DNA of 64,000 nt. Origin: Aegilops tauschii subsp. strangulata. Taxonomy: Eukaryota; Streptophyta; Magnoliopsida; Poales; Poaceae. Every line of letters starts with the position of its first letter. The first letter of the stretch is position 1. The notes below the pieces were generated by a model. It saw nothing but the letters and a program-made list of their open reading frames with translations, was not told where the DNA came from and did not search any database. Positions 9,030 through 21,200 of this stretch are shown here, piece by piece. A program made the translations under genes and the position numbers. The DNA lies in contig NC_053039.3 in the NCBI RefSeq assembly GCF_002575655.3, positions 244,134,622-244,198,621 of the forward strand. The letters are read 5' to 3'.

Positions 9030-11073
9030 TCCATGGGCATAGACCAACTTAGGCCAAAAGCCTAAGCTTGGGGGAGTACGTATTTCTCACCGGCATTACA
9101 TTCATATTCACACACTCATGCTAGTTGTCGGTGCTCATACTTTTTCATTGTAATATCCATCCTAGTTTATTTTCTTTTTCTCGCTTTCTTCTTGTGTGTT
9201 TGATAAACCTTAAGAAAACCAAAAAAAATTAGTTGTAGCTTTTAGCTAGTTTACTTTCCATGCTTGTAGTAGTAATAACTAAAAGAAAACCCAAAAAGAT
9301 TTCATGTTCTTCTTTTTGCTTGTTGGGAGCTTTCCCGTGTAAATAGTTTTATTTCTTTTCTTTTCTTTGGGAGTCGAGAGGAGAAGACCATAATGAAAAC
9401 GTTGAAGTGGCTCTTATATGCATTATTGTTGATTTAACCAAGAACCCATATTATCTTGTCTTCTCCTTTGTATTGAATGCCTGTAGATTCCAGCTTAGTC
9501 CAATGCACGTGCACTATTATTCTTATCCACATCGTTCGGTCGTGAAGTGAAAGGCAATAATGACGATATATGATGGACTGATTGAGATGAGAGAAGCTGG
9601 TATGAACTCGACCTCTCTTGTGTTTTGTAAATATGATTAGTTCATCGTTCCTAATTCAGCCTATTATGAATGAACATGTTTGCAATGACAATTAGAGATT
9701 ATAGTTGCTTATGCCATGCTTAATTAGCTAGGAGTTTATAATGGTTTACCTTGCGTTCCAACATGCTATTAAAATGGTTGTGATGTGGTATGATAGGGTG
9801 GTATCCTCCTTTGAATGATTCGAGTGACTTGACTTGGCACATGTTCACACATGTAGTTGAAACAAATCAACATAGCCTTCACGATATTTATGTTCATGGT
9901 GGATTATATCCTACTCATGCTTGCACTCACTGTTCATTAATTTTAATGCACGTTCATGACTGTTGTCGCTCTCTAGTTGGTCGCTTCCCAGTCTTTTTCT
10001 AGCCTTCACTTGTACTAAGCGGGAATACTGCTTGTGCATCCACTTTGATGAACCCCAAAGTTATTCCATATGAGTCCACTATACCTTCCTATATGCGGTA
10101 TCTACCTGCCGTTCCAAGTAAATTTCTATGTGCCAAACTCTAAACCTTCAAATGAAATTCTGTTTTGTATACTCGAATAGCTCATGTATCAACTAGGGCT
10201 GTCTGTAGCTTCCATGCTAGGCGGGTTATTCTCAAGAGGAGTGGACTCTGCTCCTCCCTCACGAGAAAATGGCTGGTCACCGGGATGCCCAGTCCCATGC
10301 TCTAAGCAAATCAAATCAAAATAATTGCAAACAAAACTCCCCCGGGACTCTTGTTAGTTGGAGGCACTCGTTGTTTCGAGCCAGCCATGGATTGATGCTT
10401 GTTGGTGGAGGGGGAGTATAAACTTTACCATTCTGTTTGGGAACCACCTATAATGTGTGTAGCATGGAAGATATCGAGATCTCTCGGTTGTTATTTTGAC
10501 AATGAAAGTATGCCGCTCAAAATATTATTTATCTCTATTTCAAAATCGAGCTCTGGCACCTCTACAAATCCCTGCTTCCCTCTGCGAAGGGCCTATCTAT
10601 TTACTTTTATGTTGAGTAATCACCCTCTTATTAAAAAGCACCAGCTGGAGAGCACCGTTGTCATTTGCATCCATTACTATTAATTTATATTGGGTATGAC
10701 TATGACTGGATCTCTTTTACCATGAATTACAATGTTTAGTCAGTCCTTGATCTTCAGAGGTGCTCTGCATTTATGTTTTGCGGTCTCAGAAAGGGCTAGC
10801 GAGATACAATCTTGTTATATCATATTATGATTGTTTTGAGACAGTGTTGTCATCCGAGATTTACTATTATTGCTCGCTAGTTGATTATGCCATTGATATG
10901 AGTAAATATGAGACCTAAGTGTTATTGTGAATATGGTTAGTTCATAATCTTTTCTGAAAACTTGAATGCTGGCTTTACATATTTACAACAACAAGAGCAA
11001 ACAGAGTTTGTAAAAGTTTTTCTTTATCACTTTCAGTTTGTCAACTGAATTTCTTGAGGACAAGCAAAGGTTT
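9030..11073 (+). other. Long 3' untranslated region of A1
   Basis: About 2 kb with no conserved ORF. It is collinear with 51859-53892 in A2, so it is a real part of the element. Short ORFs at 9790-10002 and 10399-10683 differ or break between the copies and are not supported. The region starts and ends with the same 14-base purine-rich motif. Confidence 0.6.
9064..9077 (+). other. Second (internal) polypurine-tract-like motif in A1
   Basis: AAGCTTGGGGGAGT here is identical to the motif directly abutting the 3' LTR at 11074-11087. A2 has the same pair (51880-51893 and 53893-53906). Inference: an internal plus-strand priming site or the remnant of an older element end. Confidence 0.55.
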
Positions 11074-11087
11074 AAGCTTGGGGGAGT
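11074..11087 (+). other. Polypurine tract of A1
   Basis: AAGCTTGGGGGAGT ends one base before the LTR start TGATGCG. It is the expected primer for plus-strand DNA synthesis. Confidence 0.85.
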
Positions 11088-12491
11088 TGATGCGTCTCCA
11101 TCGTATCTACTTTTCCAAACACTTTTGCCCTTATTTTGGACTCTAACTTGCATGATTTGAATCGAACTAACCCGGACTGACGCTGTTTTCAGCAGAATTG
11201 CCATGGTGTTATTTTTGTGCAGAAATAAAAGTTCTCGGAATGACCTGAAACTTCACGAAGAATATTTTTGGAATTAATAAAAAATACTAGCGAAAGAATC
11301 AAGGCCAGGGGGGCCCACACCCTGTCCACGAGGGTGGGGGGCGCGCCTACCCCCTTGGGCGCGCCCCTGCCTCGTGGGCCCCCTGGTGCTCCACCGACCT
11401 CAACTCCAACTCTATATATTCACTTTCGGGGAGAAAAAAATCAGAGAGAAGGATTCATTGCGTTTCACGATACGAAGCCGCCGCCAAGCCCTAATCTCTC
11501 TCGGGAGGGCTGATCTGGAGTCCGTTCGGGGCTCCGGAGAGGGGAATCCGTCGCCATCGTCATCATCAACCTTCCTCCATCACCAATTTCATGATGCTCA
11601 CCGCCGTGCGTGAGTAATTCCATCGTAGGCTTGCTGGACGGTGATGGGTTGGATGAGATTTACCATGTAATCGAGTTAGTTTTGTTAGGGTTTGATCCCT
11701 AGTATCCACTATGTTCTGAGATTGATGTTGCTATGGCTTTGCTATGCTTAATGCTTGTCACTAGGGCCCGAGTGCCATGATTTCAGATCTGAACCTATTA
11801 TGTTTCCATGAATATATGTGAGTTCTTGATCCTACCTTGCAAGTCTATAGTCACCTATTATGTGTTATGATCCGTTAACCCCGAAGTGACAATAATCGGG
11901 ACCATTACCGGTGATGACCGTAGTTTGAGGAGTTCATGTATTCACTAAGTGTTAATGCTTTGGTCCAGTACTCTATTAAAAAGAGGCCTTAATATCCCTT
12001 AGTTTCCAATAGGACCCCACTGCCACGGGAGGGTAGGACAAAGGATGTTATGCAAGTTCTTTTCCATAAGCACGTATGACTATATTCGGAATACATGCCT
12101 ACATTACATTGATGAACCGGAGCTAGTTCTGTGTCACCCTATGTTATAACTATTGCATGAGGAATCGCATCCGGCATAATTCTCCATCACCGATCCAATG
12201 CCTACGAGCTTTTCACATATTGCTCTTTGCTTAGTTACTTTTCCGTTGCCACTGTTACAATTACTACAAAACTACTACTCTTACTTTTGCCACCGTTACC
12301 GTTACTTCCATACTACTTTGCTACTAAATACTTTGCTGCAGATACTAAGTTATCCAGGTGTGGTTGAATTGACAACTCAACTGCTAATACTTGAGAATAT
12401 TCTTTGGCTCCCCTTGTGTCGAATCAATAAATTTGGGTTGAATACTCTACCCTCGAAAACTGTTGCGATCCCCTATACATGTGGGTTATCA
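11088..12491 (+). repeat. 3' LTR of A1
   Basis: The LTR begins TGATGCGTCTCC and ends GGGTTATCA, 1404 bp long. It matches both A2 LTRs. TATATATT at about 11413-11420, after a GC-rich block, is the likely TATA box. The R region and leader follow. The TA-rich tail with AATCAATAAATTTG near 12420 could supply poly(A) signals. Confidence 0.88.
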
Positions 12492-12897
12492 GTAGCCACC
12501 ACGCTGGGCAGCTGCCCTACCCCGCGTCGCTCGCCAGGACCAAGTCGAAGGCCCGACAGAGCACGCAACCACCGGCCGCACCTCTGCACGCCAACGCCGC
12601 CGCCAAAAGACGCGCCGCCGGGAGATGCAGCCCCACGGGACCCGCTTGGAGCCCGCACACTGCCACCATGGCCGCACCACAGCGTCTGGCCAAGGGCAGC
12701 CAACCCGCCCAGCCAGAGGACCGACCCAAGGAAGGACGCACACGACCCAGACCAAGCCCTCCGCCACCTGCGCCCAGCCGCATCACAGCCACCGCCGCCA
12801 TCAGATATGCTCGCTGCCGCCGCCCGAAGGCCCCCGCACATGCCGATCGCCGCCCCGCTGCTCCACAACAGGCCAGTGTAGCCGCCACATCGCCCAC
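12492..12897. other. GC-rich host sequence, left half (split by T1)
   Basis: A 406-bp stretch of about 65-70% GC lies between the end of the A1 LTR and the start of T1. It continues after T1 at 59901. One plus-strand frame (Ala/Pro/Arg-rich, from before 12492) stays open across the T1 insertion point into 59901-60070. The low complexity and GC content make open frames likely by chance. I cannot tell whether this is a gene fragment or an unlisted repeat. Confidence 0.4.
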
Positions 12898-13371
12898 TGA
12901 GGGAGTCCTAGATTATGGGGTCCTCGGGTGTCCGGGTTGTGTAGCATGGGCCGAACTGATTGGCCGTGGAGATACAAGATTGAAGGCCTTCCCCTGTATC
13001 CGGATGGGACTCTCCTTTGCGTGGATGGCAAGCTTGACGTTCGGATTTATAGTTTCCTTTCTCTGTAAACCGACTTTGTACAACCCTAGGTCCCTCCGGT
13101 GTCTATATAAACTGGAGGGTTTAGTCCGTAGAGGCTATCAGAATTTACATAGGCTAGACAACTAGGGTTTAGCCATTACGATCTCAAGGTAGATCGACTC
13201 TTGTAACCCCTATACTCATCAAAGTCAATCAAGCAGGAAGTAGGGTATTACCTCCATTGAGGGGCCAGAACCTGGGTAAACATCGTGTCCCCTTGTCTCC
13301 TGTTACCTTTGATCCTCAGAAGCACAGTTCGGGACCCCCCTACCCGGGATCGGCTGGTTTTGACACCGACA
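12898..13371 (+). repeat. 5' LTR of T1
   Basis: TGAGGGAGTCC...CACCGACA, 474 bp. TATATAAAC at about 13104-13111 lies between two inverted arms, CCCTCCGGT and ACTGGAGGG, which put the TATA box in a potential hairpin loop. The primer-binding site starts 2 bp downstream. Confidence 0.9.
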
Positions 13372-13372
13372 T

Positions 13373-13390
13373 TGGTGCTTTCATTGAGAG
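13373..13390 (+). other. Primer-binding site of T1
   Basis: TGGTGCTTTCATTGAGAG lies directly after the LTR end. The same site occurs reversed in T2 (38210-38227) and T3 (58514-58531), each with about one mismatch. I do not name the tRNA. Confidence 0.75.
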
Positions 13391-13419
13391 TTCCACTGTG
13401 TCGTTGACAGAAGGTTCGA

Positions 13420-14519
13420 TGGCTCGCTCGATAATCAACTATGATGCTGTTTATGGGGAAACTTTCCTCCCCGGTCAAAATTTTGTGTTCGGCGGCTTCG
13501 CTCTGCATACCAATTCAATTGGCCACCTCGAACAGATCGAAAGCTACGCCCCTGGTCATCTGATCAGTTTTGGGAACCTGAATTATGTCGCTGATATCCG
13601 AGGAGACTTGATCTTTGAAGGGTTCGCGACCTCGACCACCGCTCTGGCCTTAGATCCGGAGCAAACTGCCGGGTCTGAAGATGGGAATTTGGAGCCCACC
13701 GGACTCTCTGCTATTATAAAGCTCACTACTGGAGACGCGGAGGCGACTGTGTCATCGTCAAGCCCAGAGTCAAACCGAGTTCCCCTTATCATTGAAAATC
13801 CGGACTCGCCCCCGGACACTAGCTCCGAACTCTCGAGGTCCGTGCCAAGTGAGCATGGCCAGGAGGCTTTTGCCCTGACCAGCTCCACGGACCCTCGTTT
13901 CCCCGTCCAATCCTCGCTCTTAAACGAGGCTCTGGACTTAATGCGATCCCTCGCCATCACAAAGGAATCACCTCCGAACTACGCCCAGCCCGGATTAGGG
14001 GCTGTGAGCAGGAAATTTCACGTTGGCAGCAGTCTCAACCTGCTTTATCAGGACACCATCCATAAAGTGGGCATCGATCTGTGAAGGATCAAGCCCACTA
14101 AAACCACCTTTAAAGGAGTAATACCCGGCGTGGAGGCCTGCTGCATAGGTTCAATAAAGCTGGAAGTAGTCTTCGGCCCACCGGATAATTTCTGAAGCGA
14201 AGACTTGATCTTCGACATCGTCCCCTTCCGTAGTGGTTATCACGCACTGCTCGGACGAACCACCTTTGCTCACTTCAATGCGGTCCCGCATTATGCTTAC
14301 TTAAAGCTCAAAATGACTGGACCTTGCGGTGTCATCACAGTTAATGGAAACATGGAGCGCTCCCTCCATACCGAGGAGCACACCACAGACCTCGCAGCCG
14401 AGGTACATAGCGGCCCTTTCAAGCCGAACACTTCATCGGCCATTAAGCCCCCGGACACTGTCAAAAGAGTCCGGTCTACCCTGCAGAACGACAGGTCGGT
14501 CTATCCCAAGCTGGACTAG
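13420..14519 (+). pseudogene. T1 gag-protease, internally deleted and stopped
   Basis: The start ATG at 13420 is followed by the N-terminus shared with T2 (SIINYDAVYG, FLPGQNFVFGGFAL). About 190 residues on, the frame jumps straight into the protease region (GSSLNLLYQDT near 14035). The capsid domain and zinc-knuckle part present in T2 and T3 are missing, and so is the region of the catalytic Asp. Stops occur at about 14082 and 14194. The latter lies where T3 has NFRSE and fits CGA to TGA. The tail runs to the stop at 14517-14519. Non-functional. Confidence 0.8.
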
Positions 14520-15785
14520 CAATTCCGCCTCCGTCAATCCCCTCATCTAACCGCGGCTTATGTACCACGTGTGCATAACTACGCACTCAAAATACCTTGG
14601 GCAAGGACGGAGGAACACTAAGGACAAGGCCCACAATACGGCTCGGCCCTATCCGGACCTTGATTTTCTTCTTTTTTTCTCCTTTTTCCCTTTTCTTTCT
14701 TATTTCAGGTTCTTTAAAACCTAAATCACTTTTCGGTGGTACAAGGGCCCTTTCCCCGCCCCCTTCTACATACACAATCGTTGATCCTCTCAAAGGATCC
14801 TACACCAAGGTGAAAAGCGGCGCATACGTGCGGCAGGGTGTCCAAAGGATCTTCAAGACCACCTTTTCTTTTCTAGGACCTGTATACAGCTTTCCCTTGT
14901 TAACAAATTCCGGGCATGTAAAATAGCCTTGATGCTCATGGCATTCTCTATAAGAGTACGTTTTGACGTATCAATCAGACTATGAGGGAAACAGTTTTGC
15001 CCAACCCTATTCAGTATTGGCTGATTTCATAATCTACATTCCCTCTTCACGTCAGGTTGGCATATACACCTCTGCATGATTTAAACTGCCAGAGGCTCTA
15101 TTCGGCCACATATATTCTTCAAAAAAAAAGTCCGAACACTTTTATAGTATACTTCGGCGTCCCGAATACTGCATTATATGCATCAGTTCCGAATCATGTC
15201 TTTGGTCAATAGTTGGGTTGCCCGGCTCCTGTGGTTACCATCTTACATTCTGCTTGTTTGGCTAAGGTAGTAAAGGGAGAACTACTGTGATTGTGTTTCT
15301 GGTTTGTCTGGTCAAACACCTCAGTAGAGAAAGCCGAAAACTGACTGTCATGATACATCGAGAGCTGGTCAGCGGTTCGGTGACTTACTAAATCTCTTGC
15401 GATTTTTTCTGTATTGTACGAAGGACTGGCCTCCACCCAGTCACGCGCCTACGGCATCCAAGTTCGGATAGCCGCACATGCACCAGGGGCTAGCTCATAG
15501 TCCCATTGTCAAACTCCTATGGCTAAGTGAGAGTGATAAAGCCGCATAGTCTGATTGCCTGGTCCGCTGCACAGACACCTCCTTTACGGACCAAGACGTT
15601 GGGTCAAGTGTGGTCATGAGCTATTCCGAACACCGCCGTAGTATCTATGTGCGGGCTGAAGCCAATGACTGGTAAACTTTCAGAAATAAAAACGGCCGCA
15701 CAGGAGGAAAATAATTTTCGATAAAGGCACAAATATATTACAAAGCTTTGGTTCATAACACAAAGTCTGGGCAGCCCAGATACAT
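14520..15785 (+). other. Untranslated spacer of T1 between protease end and antisense gene
   Basis: No conserved ORF. It is homologous in reverse to parts of 21340-22595 (T2) and 44756-46033 (T3). Shared blocks include the one around GGTTGCCCGGCTCCTG (about 15217) and CGTCTTGGTCCG-type sequence near 15590. This is where pol would be expected, and it is absent. Confidence 0.55.
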
Positions 15786-17199
15786 TCATTCAAACATGAT
15801 ATCCTTCGAGCATTGACCCTCTATTAAACGGGAACCCTCCAGGACGTCTTCAAAATACCGCTCCGGCTTGCGGTGGTCCTTGCCTTCGGGTGGGCCATCA
15901 ACTGCCATGATAGCGGCCTTCATCTTCGCCCAGTGCATCTTGACACGGGCAAAGGCCATCCGCGCACCCTCTATGCACGCCGAGCGCTTCACATCTTCAA
16001 CTCGGGGCAGGGCGTCGCCGAGCCGCTTGACCAGGCCGAAGTAGCTTCTAGGAATGGGTCCGGCTGGCCATAACCGGACTATGATGTCCTTCATGGCCAA
16101 ACCGGACATCCTATGCAGCTCCGCCAGCTACATCATCTGGTTGTTCAGCATCCCTGGCCGTTCTGGCGCCAGGTACTATGACCAGAAGAGCTTCTTTGTG
16201 GTGTTCCCCTCCTGGGCCCGGAAGAATTGTGCAGCGTCGGCCGCACTCCTCAGAAGGTCCACAAAGGCGTCTGAAGAACTCCATAGTCGAGTGAGCAGGG
16301 CATATTTTGACCGCCGAATTTACTCTGCAAAAGATAAGGCTTACCAGCCGCTATCTGTTCGGCCTGTTTAATCTCCTCACGAGCCGCCCGAGACTTAGTC
16401 CGTGCTTCCTTGGCCTCCTGGTGAGCCAAGGCGAGATCAACCGCTCGAGTCTTATTCTCCTCCTCCAAGGCCTCGCACTTACCGGCGGCGTCCTTGAGCT
16501 CCTGCTCGACTTCGGTCACCCTCTCATCATACTGGCGGCGGGCGGTCTGCTCAGCCTTTAAGTCAGTGGCCGCTTTATCAGCGGCCGCTTTACTAACCCT
16601 CGCCTGCTCTTTGGCCTGCGCAAGGGCGCCTTTGAGGGTCTCAACCTCGGCCGCACTACCTGCAACCATAATCATAAAAAGCGCCTGAGCCTAAACTCCG
16701 CATTCACACTAAACTTCAGGCATATAAGCAATCTTTTCAAAAAATATACCTTGCGCTTCATCGAACCGCTTGTTAATACGATCGATGTCATCATCGGCCA
16801 GCTTCAGCTTCCGCTTGAGTTCGGAAACCTCAGTGGCCTGGGCGGTCGCCGCTAATAGAGAAGCATATTCATTCAATAGACAAAGTCCGTCACCGCTTGC
16901 GATTATAAATTGATCCTCTGTTCGGCCTTTTCTCAAAAACCGAACAGAGTCTCAGGGGCTACTATCTATACACAGGCATATCTTTTATGACAAGCGGCTA
17001 AGAATATTACATCGCATACCTCGAATCCTGTTAGTAGGCTGGTGAAGGCCACGTTCAACCCACTTTTGGCAGACTGAACCTTTGCAACCACTGCACCATC
17101 AGGGTGCGATGCTCCTCTACAACGGAAGCACGTCGAAGTGCTTCCACCAAAGTTTCCGGCGCCTCCGGGTTGATGGAGGTTGCCGATGGAGTTGACGCT
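15786..17199 (-). pseudogene. T1 antisense gene, 3' part (coiled-coil and C-terminal domain)
   Basis: On the minus strand, opposite to T1 gag. From right to left: an exon piece at 17032-17199, cut by T2; a short exon with AQATEVSELKRKLKLADDDI (16750-16860); and a long Ala/Glu/Lys coiled coil (16310-16670, with AKEQARVSKAAADKAATDL). The C-terminal domain ends IEGQCSKDIMFE at 15786. T3 keeps the same C-terminal block as a 306-aa open frame (43835-44755). In T1 the part between coiled coil and C-terminus has stops and frame changes. The role is unknown. It looks structural rather than enzymatic. Confidence 0.7.
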
Positions 17200-17204
17200 C
17201 CCCC

Positions 17205-17685
17205 TGTCGGTGTCAAAACCGGCGGATCTCGGGTAGGGGGTCCCGAACTGTGCGTCTAAGGTCGATGGTAATAGGAGACGGGGGACACAATGTGTACCCA
17301 GGTTCGGGCCCTCTCTATGGAGGTAATACCCCACTTCCTGCTTGATTGATCTTGATGAATATGAGTATTACAAGAGTTGATCAACCACGAGATCGTAATG
17401 CCTAAAACCCTAGAAGTCTAGCCTGTATGACTACGATTATGATTGTTGTTCTCTACGGACCTAGCCCTCCGGTTTTTATAGACACCGGAGGGATCTAGGG
17501 TTACATAAAGCCGGTTACAGAGAAGGGAATCTTCATATTTGGTCGCGAAGCTTGCCTTCCACACCAAGGAGAGTCCCATCCGGACATGGGTAGAGTCTTC
17601 GGTCTTTGTATCTTCATAGCCCATCAGTCCGGCCCATGGCTAATAGGCCGGACGCTCGAGGACCCCGTAGTCCAGGACTCCCTCA
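17205..17685 (-). repeat. 3' LTR of T2
   Basis: It is the reverse of the T1 LTR: plus strand TGTCGGTGTCAAAACC to CTCCCTCA. Its TATA is changed to TTTTTATAG, differing from the TTTATATAG of the 5' LTR. A minus-strand polypurine tract (AGGGGCTAC) abuts its right edge. Confidence 0.88.
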
Positions 17686-18226
17686 GTAGCCCCTGAACTA
17701 GGCTTCAATGACGAGTTGTCCGGCGCGCAGATTGTCTTCGGCATTGCAAGGCGGGTTCCCCTTTCCGAATACTCCAGGATAGTCTTCGGACGCAACGAAC
17801 GTGTCCGGATCTGCAACACAAGTACCACACACAACCGCAGAAAGTATAATATTTCACGAGTCCAATCCGCCGACAACTTTTTTGTAATGTGACATCATGT
17901 CTGCCCGGTCATTATTTCGAACCGTTTCTTGTCCTGCCGTTCCATGTTTCGAGGCGTGTTTTTTATTGTCACGTCTTGTCGAAGCAGAGATCGTGTCCCC
18001 TTATTGCGGGATTCTCATCAGTACGAGCGTGGGTAACCCAACCGTTCCATTGGGATGATTCCTTAGGAATAGGCAGGTTTGCAGGCTTAGGAGGAGGCGT
18101 TCGATATCCGTCGACTTTATAAAGGAGCCAAGGGCCGTCTCTTTTTACGCCAACCCTTTCCTCAGCCCTTCCAACCTCGAGTTCTAGCACCCAAGGTTCA
18201 ACTTCATTGCTTCAAGCTTCCCAATC
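17686..18226 (+). promoter_or_regulatory. Promoter region of the T2 antisense gene, TATA at 18116-18124
   Basis: It starts with the reversed polypurine tract (GTAGCCCCT). TTTATAAAG at 18116-18124 lies about 105 bp before the ATG at 18227, on the plus strand, opposite to T2 gag. T3 has TTTATAAAG at the same place (41526-41534) and T1 has TTATATAG on the minus strand (40584-40592). Conservation of TATA in three copies supports a real antisense promoter. Confidence 0.6.
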
Positions 18227-21200
18227 ATGTCCGGACCCAGCCCACAGGGCCGATGGGTAGCTTCCTCTATTACAGAGGAGGACATTGCGAAGCTCCGTGC
18301 GGCCAGATACCTGACCGCGGAGATCCCCCACAGGCTTCCTGCTCGAGGACAGGTTATTCCTACTCCCATATCCGGTGAGAGGGTTGTATTCATCTCCCAC
18401 TTCCTCCGAGGGCTAGGATTTGCTCTTCATCCCTTCGTCCGGGGGCTCATGTTTTATTACGGACTAGATTTTCACGATCTAGCCCCAGATTCTTTCCTCC
18501 ACGTCTCGGCGTTCATTATCACGTGCGAGGCCTTTCTCCGTATTCCCCCATACTTCGGCTTATGGCTCAAGACCTTCAGCGTGAAGCCGAAGGTAGTCGA
18601 CGGGGAACAAGCGGAGTGCGGTGGTGCTACAGTGAGAAAGCTTACCAATGCTCTCTGGCCAAAAGGCTCCTTCACCGAAACTCCCAACCAATGGTAGCGG
18701 GAGTGGTTTTACGTCATTGAGCCCCGTGGTACCAAGTGGGCAGCCATACCTGCATTCCGATCTGGCCCTCCGTTACATCTTGCATCATGGATTAATAAGG
18801 GGCTGGACTGGGGATCAATTGACGAAGTGTAGACTCTACAAAGCTGCATCCGGAGCCTCCTTGAAAAGGACATTGATCTTATCAACGTGATTCAAGTAAT
18901 GCTGGTTCGCCGGGCCCTGCCGTGCCGGCGACGGCCTCTCCGCATGTGGGAGTTCAATCCGGAAGGACCACGGACCCTCCAACACTTCTTTGGCACTACG
19001 CACAAAGGAAAGTGGAAGTTGTTTTTCCGGAAACGAAAACAGTGGCCGGACACCACCGAGGACATCGGTCTTGACTGCAACCATCCGGATACCTTGGTAA
19101 GCGCTCGACTCCCGAACAATTTTTAGCTATGTATGCCGTAACGCGATACTAAGCAAACTATCTTCTTCCAGGGCTGGATAAAGAAAGCGGAGCGAATTAG
19201 GTGTTTGGCCCCCCTTCCCGAAGACTCAGCGGATCTCGTACTAACAAGGATGCTGGCCCCGGCACCGTACCAGATGCCTGTGAAGGTGGACAAGGCAGAG
19301 AGCGGGAGGACCAAAGGTGGCCTCCATTCTGAAGGTATCTCAGACACTGTGTCCGGGGAGATCAAAATTCCATCGTCCGAAGACAAAAGTGAAGGAGAAG
19401 CCAATATCCCTTTTCCCCATGGTAAGAAAAGGGCCGCCTCCGAAGGTTGGGAGGAAAAGGCTCCTAAGCGAGGCAAGATGCCCCTGTCGGGCGGCTCGGC
19501 CTTGGGGGACGACGTCATCGCACAGTCCCACAGTGAGAACAAGCCTTTAGCCAAATCGTAAGTGAACAAGGGTGTTTTAAACATATCTAGTTCCTTTCTT
19601 GTTACAGAGGTAACATTTAGAATATATGTTTTTGCAGCTCGGCACACAGTCTTCTTCAGCAATCCGCTTCCTCGAGGGATCTTCTCCCAGATATGATGGA
19701 AAGAGAGACGCCTCCACCGGCCTCCTCGTCCAATAGGGAGGACGACCTCGAGGTGTCGTCCCAGAGGGTTTCTCCTGATCAACAAGTGGTATGAGGGATG
19801 ATGAAGACACTACCCGAAGGTGATGCTTTGGCAGCCCAGGGTTCGGGGGCCAACAATAAAGGCCCCGAACTGTCCGATTTATAGCCGGAGACGACTCTAG
19901 GGACGAATAAACGGATCCCTTCGAAGGGAGGCTGTACTCCTACAGCAGCTTCCGGAGATCCAGAAGCGCCGGATATTTTGACGAACATGCTACGATAGGC
20001 GTCCGTCTTAGAGGAACATCATACCTTGATGGGTACGGTGGTTGAAAAGATTCTGTCCGCAAAAAGCGGATTGAATGAAGCCTTCACGAGCCTGCTAAGA
20101 GGCTTCGAGGTTTGTACTATGATATTTTCGATTGTGTTTTATTCACAAAATGCACCTGTGTATAAATAGTATCCCCTGAGACTCTGATTGGCTTCCCAAG
20201 GTAGGCGATCAGAGGATCAAAAAGATATGCCCAGGAAATAATCTGATTAACTGGAACACATGATGTTACCTCCCTGGCTACTGCCCGGACTACAGAGGTT
20301 GCAGATCTGCAACGGAAGATTGATGAGGCGGATGATGACATCACGCTTATCAATAGGCGGCTTGACGAGGCGCAAAGTATGTTTTTGGGGTAGTCATTAT
20401 GTGCACGTGCTTATAATATAAGCATGACGCTAAGAATTGTATACTGAGATATGCATGACTGGAGATGGTGCCACCGTAGTGGAGATCCTTCGGGCTGAGC
20501 TAGCCCGGGCCAAGGAGCAAGCCCGAATTAGTAATGCGGCTGCCGAAAAGGCATCGGACGAGTTAAAGGCCGAACAGGCTGCTCGGCGCCAGTACGAGGA
20601 GAAAATATCCACGATGGCGCTTGAGCTAAAGGAGGCCGCTAGCCGCTGTGAATTTCTCGAGAAGGATAATAAAGCCAAAACGACTGATCTTGACAAGGCC
20701 TTACGAGAGGTGAAAGAAGCGTGGTCCAAGTCTAGGGCGGCCCGGGAGGAGATTCGGCAAGCTGGGGAGATCGCGGCTGGTAAGCCCTTTTTGTTACAAA
20801 CTAAGTTCGGCGACCCGAATTATGCCCCGCTTAATCAAGTGTGGAGTTCTCCAGACGCATTGTTGGACTTGTCGAAGAGTGTCTCCGATGCGACGCAGTT
20901 TTTCCAAGCGCAAGAAGGACGTGCAACAGAAAAGTTGTTCTGGTCGTAGTTTAGCATGCCGAAGCGTCCGCTGTTGCTGAACGAACAGATGACCTAGTGG
21001 GCAGAGCTCCATAAGATATCCGGATCTGCCATGAAGGACGTCATGGTCCGACTGTGGCCGACCGAGCCAATTCTGGATAGTTATTTCGGTTTGGTGCATC
21101 GACTTGTTGATGCAGTGCCGCGTATCGATGCCGTTAAGCGGTCGTCGTGCATTGAAGGTGCACGGATGGCCTTTGCCCGTGTCAAGACATACTGGGCGAA

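Larger units (their letters stand above)
6721..12491 (+). mobile_element. Athila-like Ty3/gypsy retrotransposon A1 (5' part interrupted by CACTA or outside the window)
   Basis: A1 is collinear with the complete copy A2 (46034-55293). It holds the tail of gag-protease (6721-7189), a leader-like spacer, a second ORF (7968-9029), a 2-kb untranslated stretch, a polypurine tract (11074-11087) and a 3' LTR (11088-12491). No reverse transcriptase, RNase H or integrase lies between protease and LTR, as in A2. Its 5' half lies beyond the CACTA insertion, outside this window. No target duplication can be read, because the 5' LTR is not visible. Confidence 0.88.

Noticed and set aside
9790..10683. Small ORFs (70 and 94 aa) in the A1 3' untranslated region
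   Set aside because: The equivalent A2 sequence (52600-53464) carries different frames and stops, so the ORFs are not conserved.
12198..13165. 227-aa and 228-aa plus-strand ORFs spanning A1 LTR, GC-rich host DNA and the T1 LTR
   Set aside because: They cross element boundaries, so they are chimeric frames created by the insertions rather than genes.
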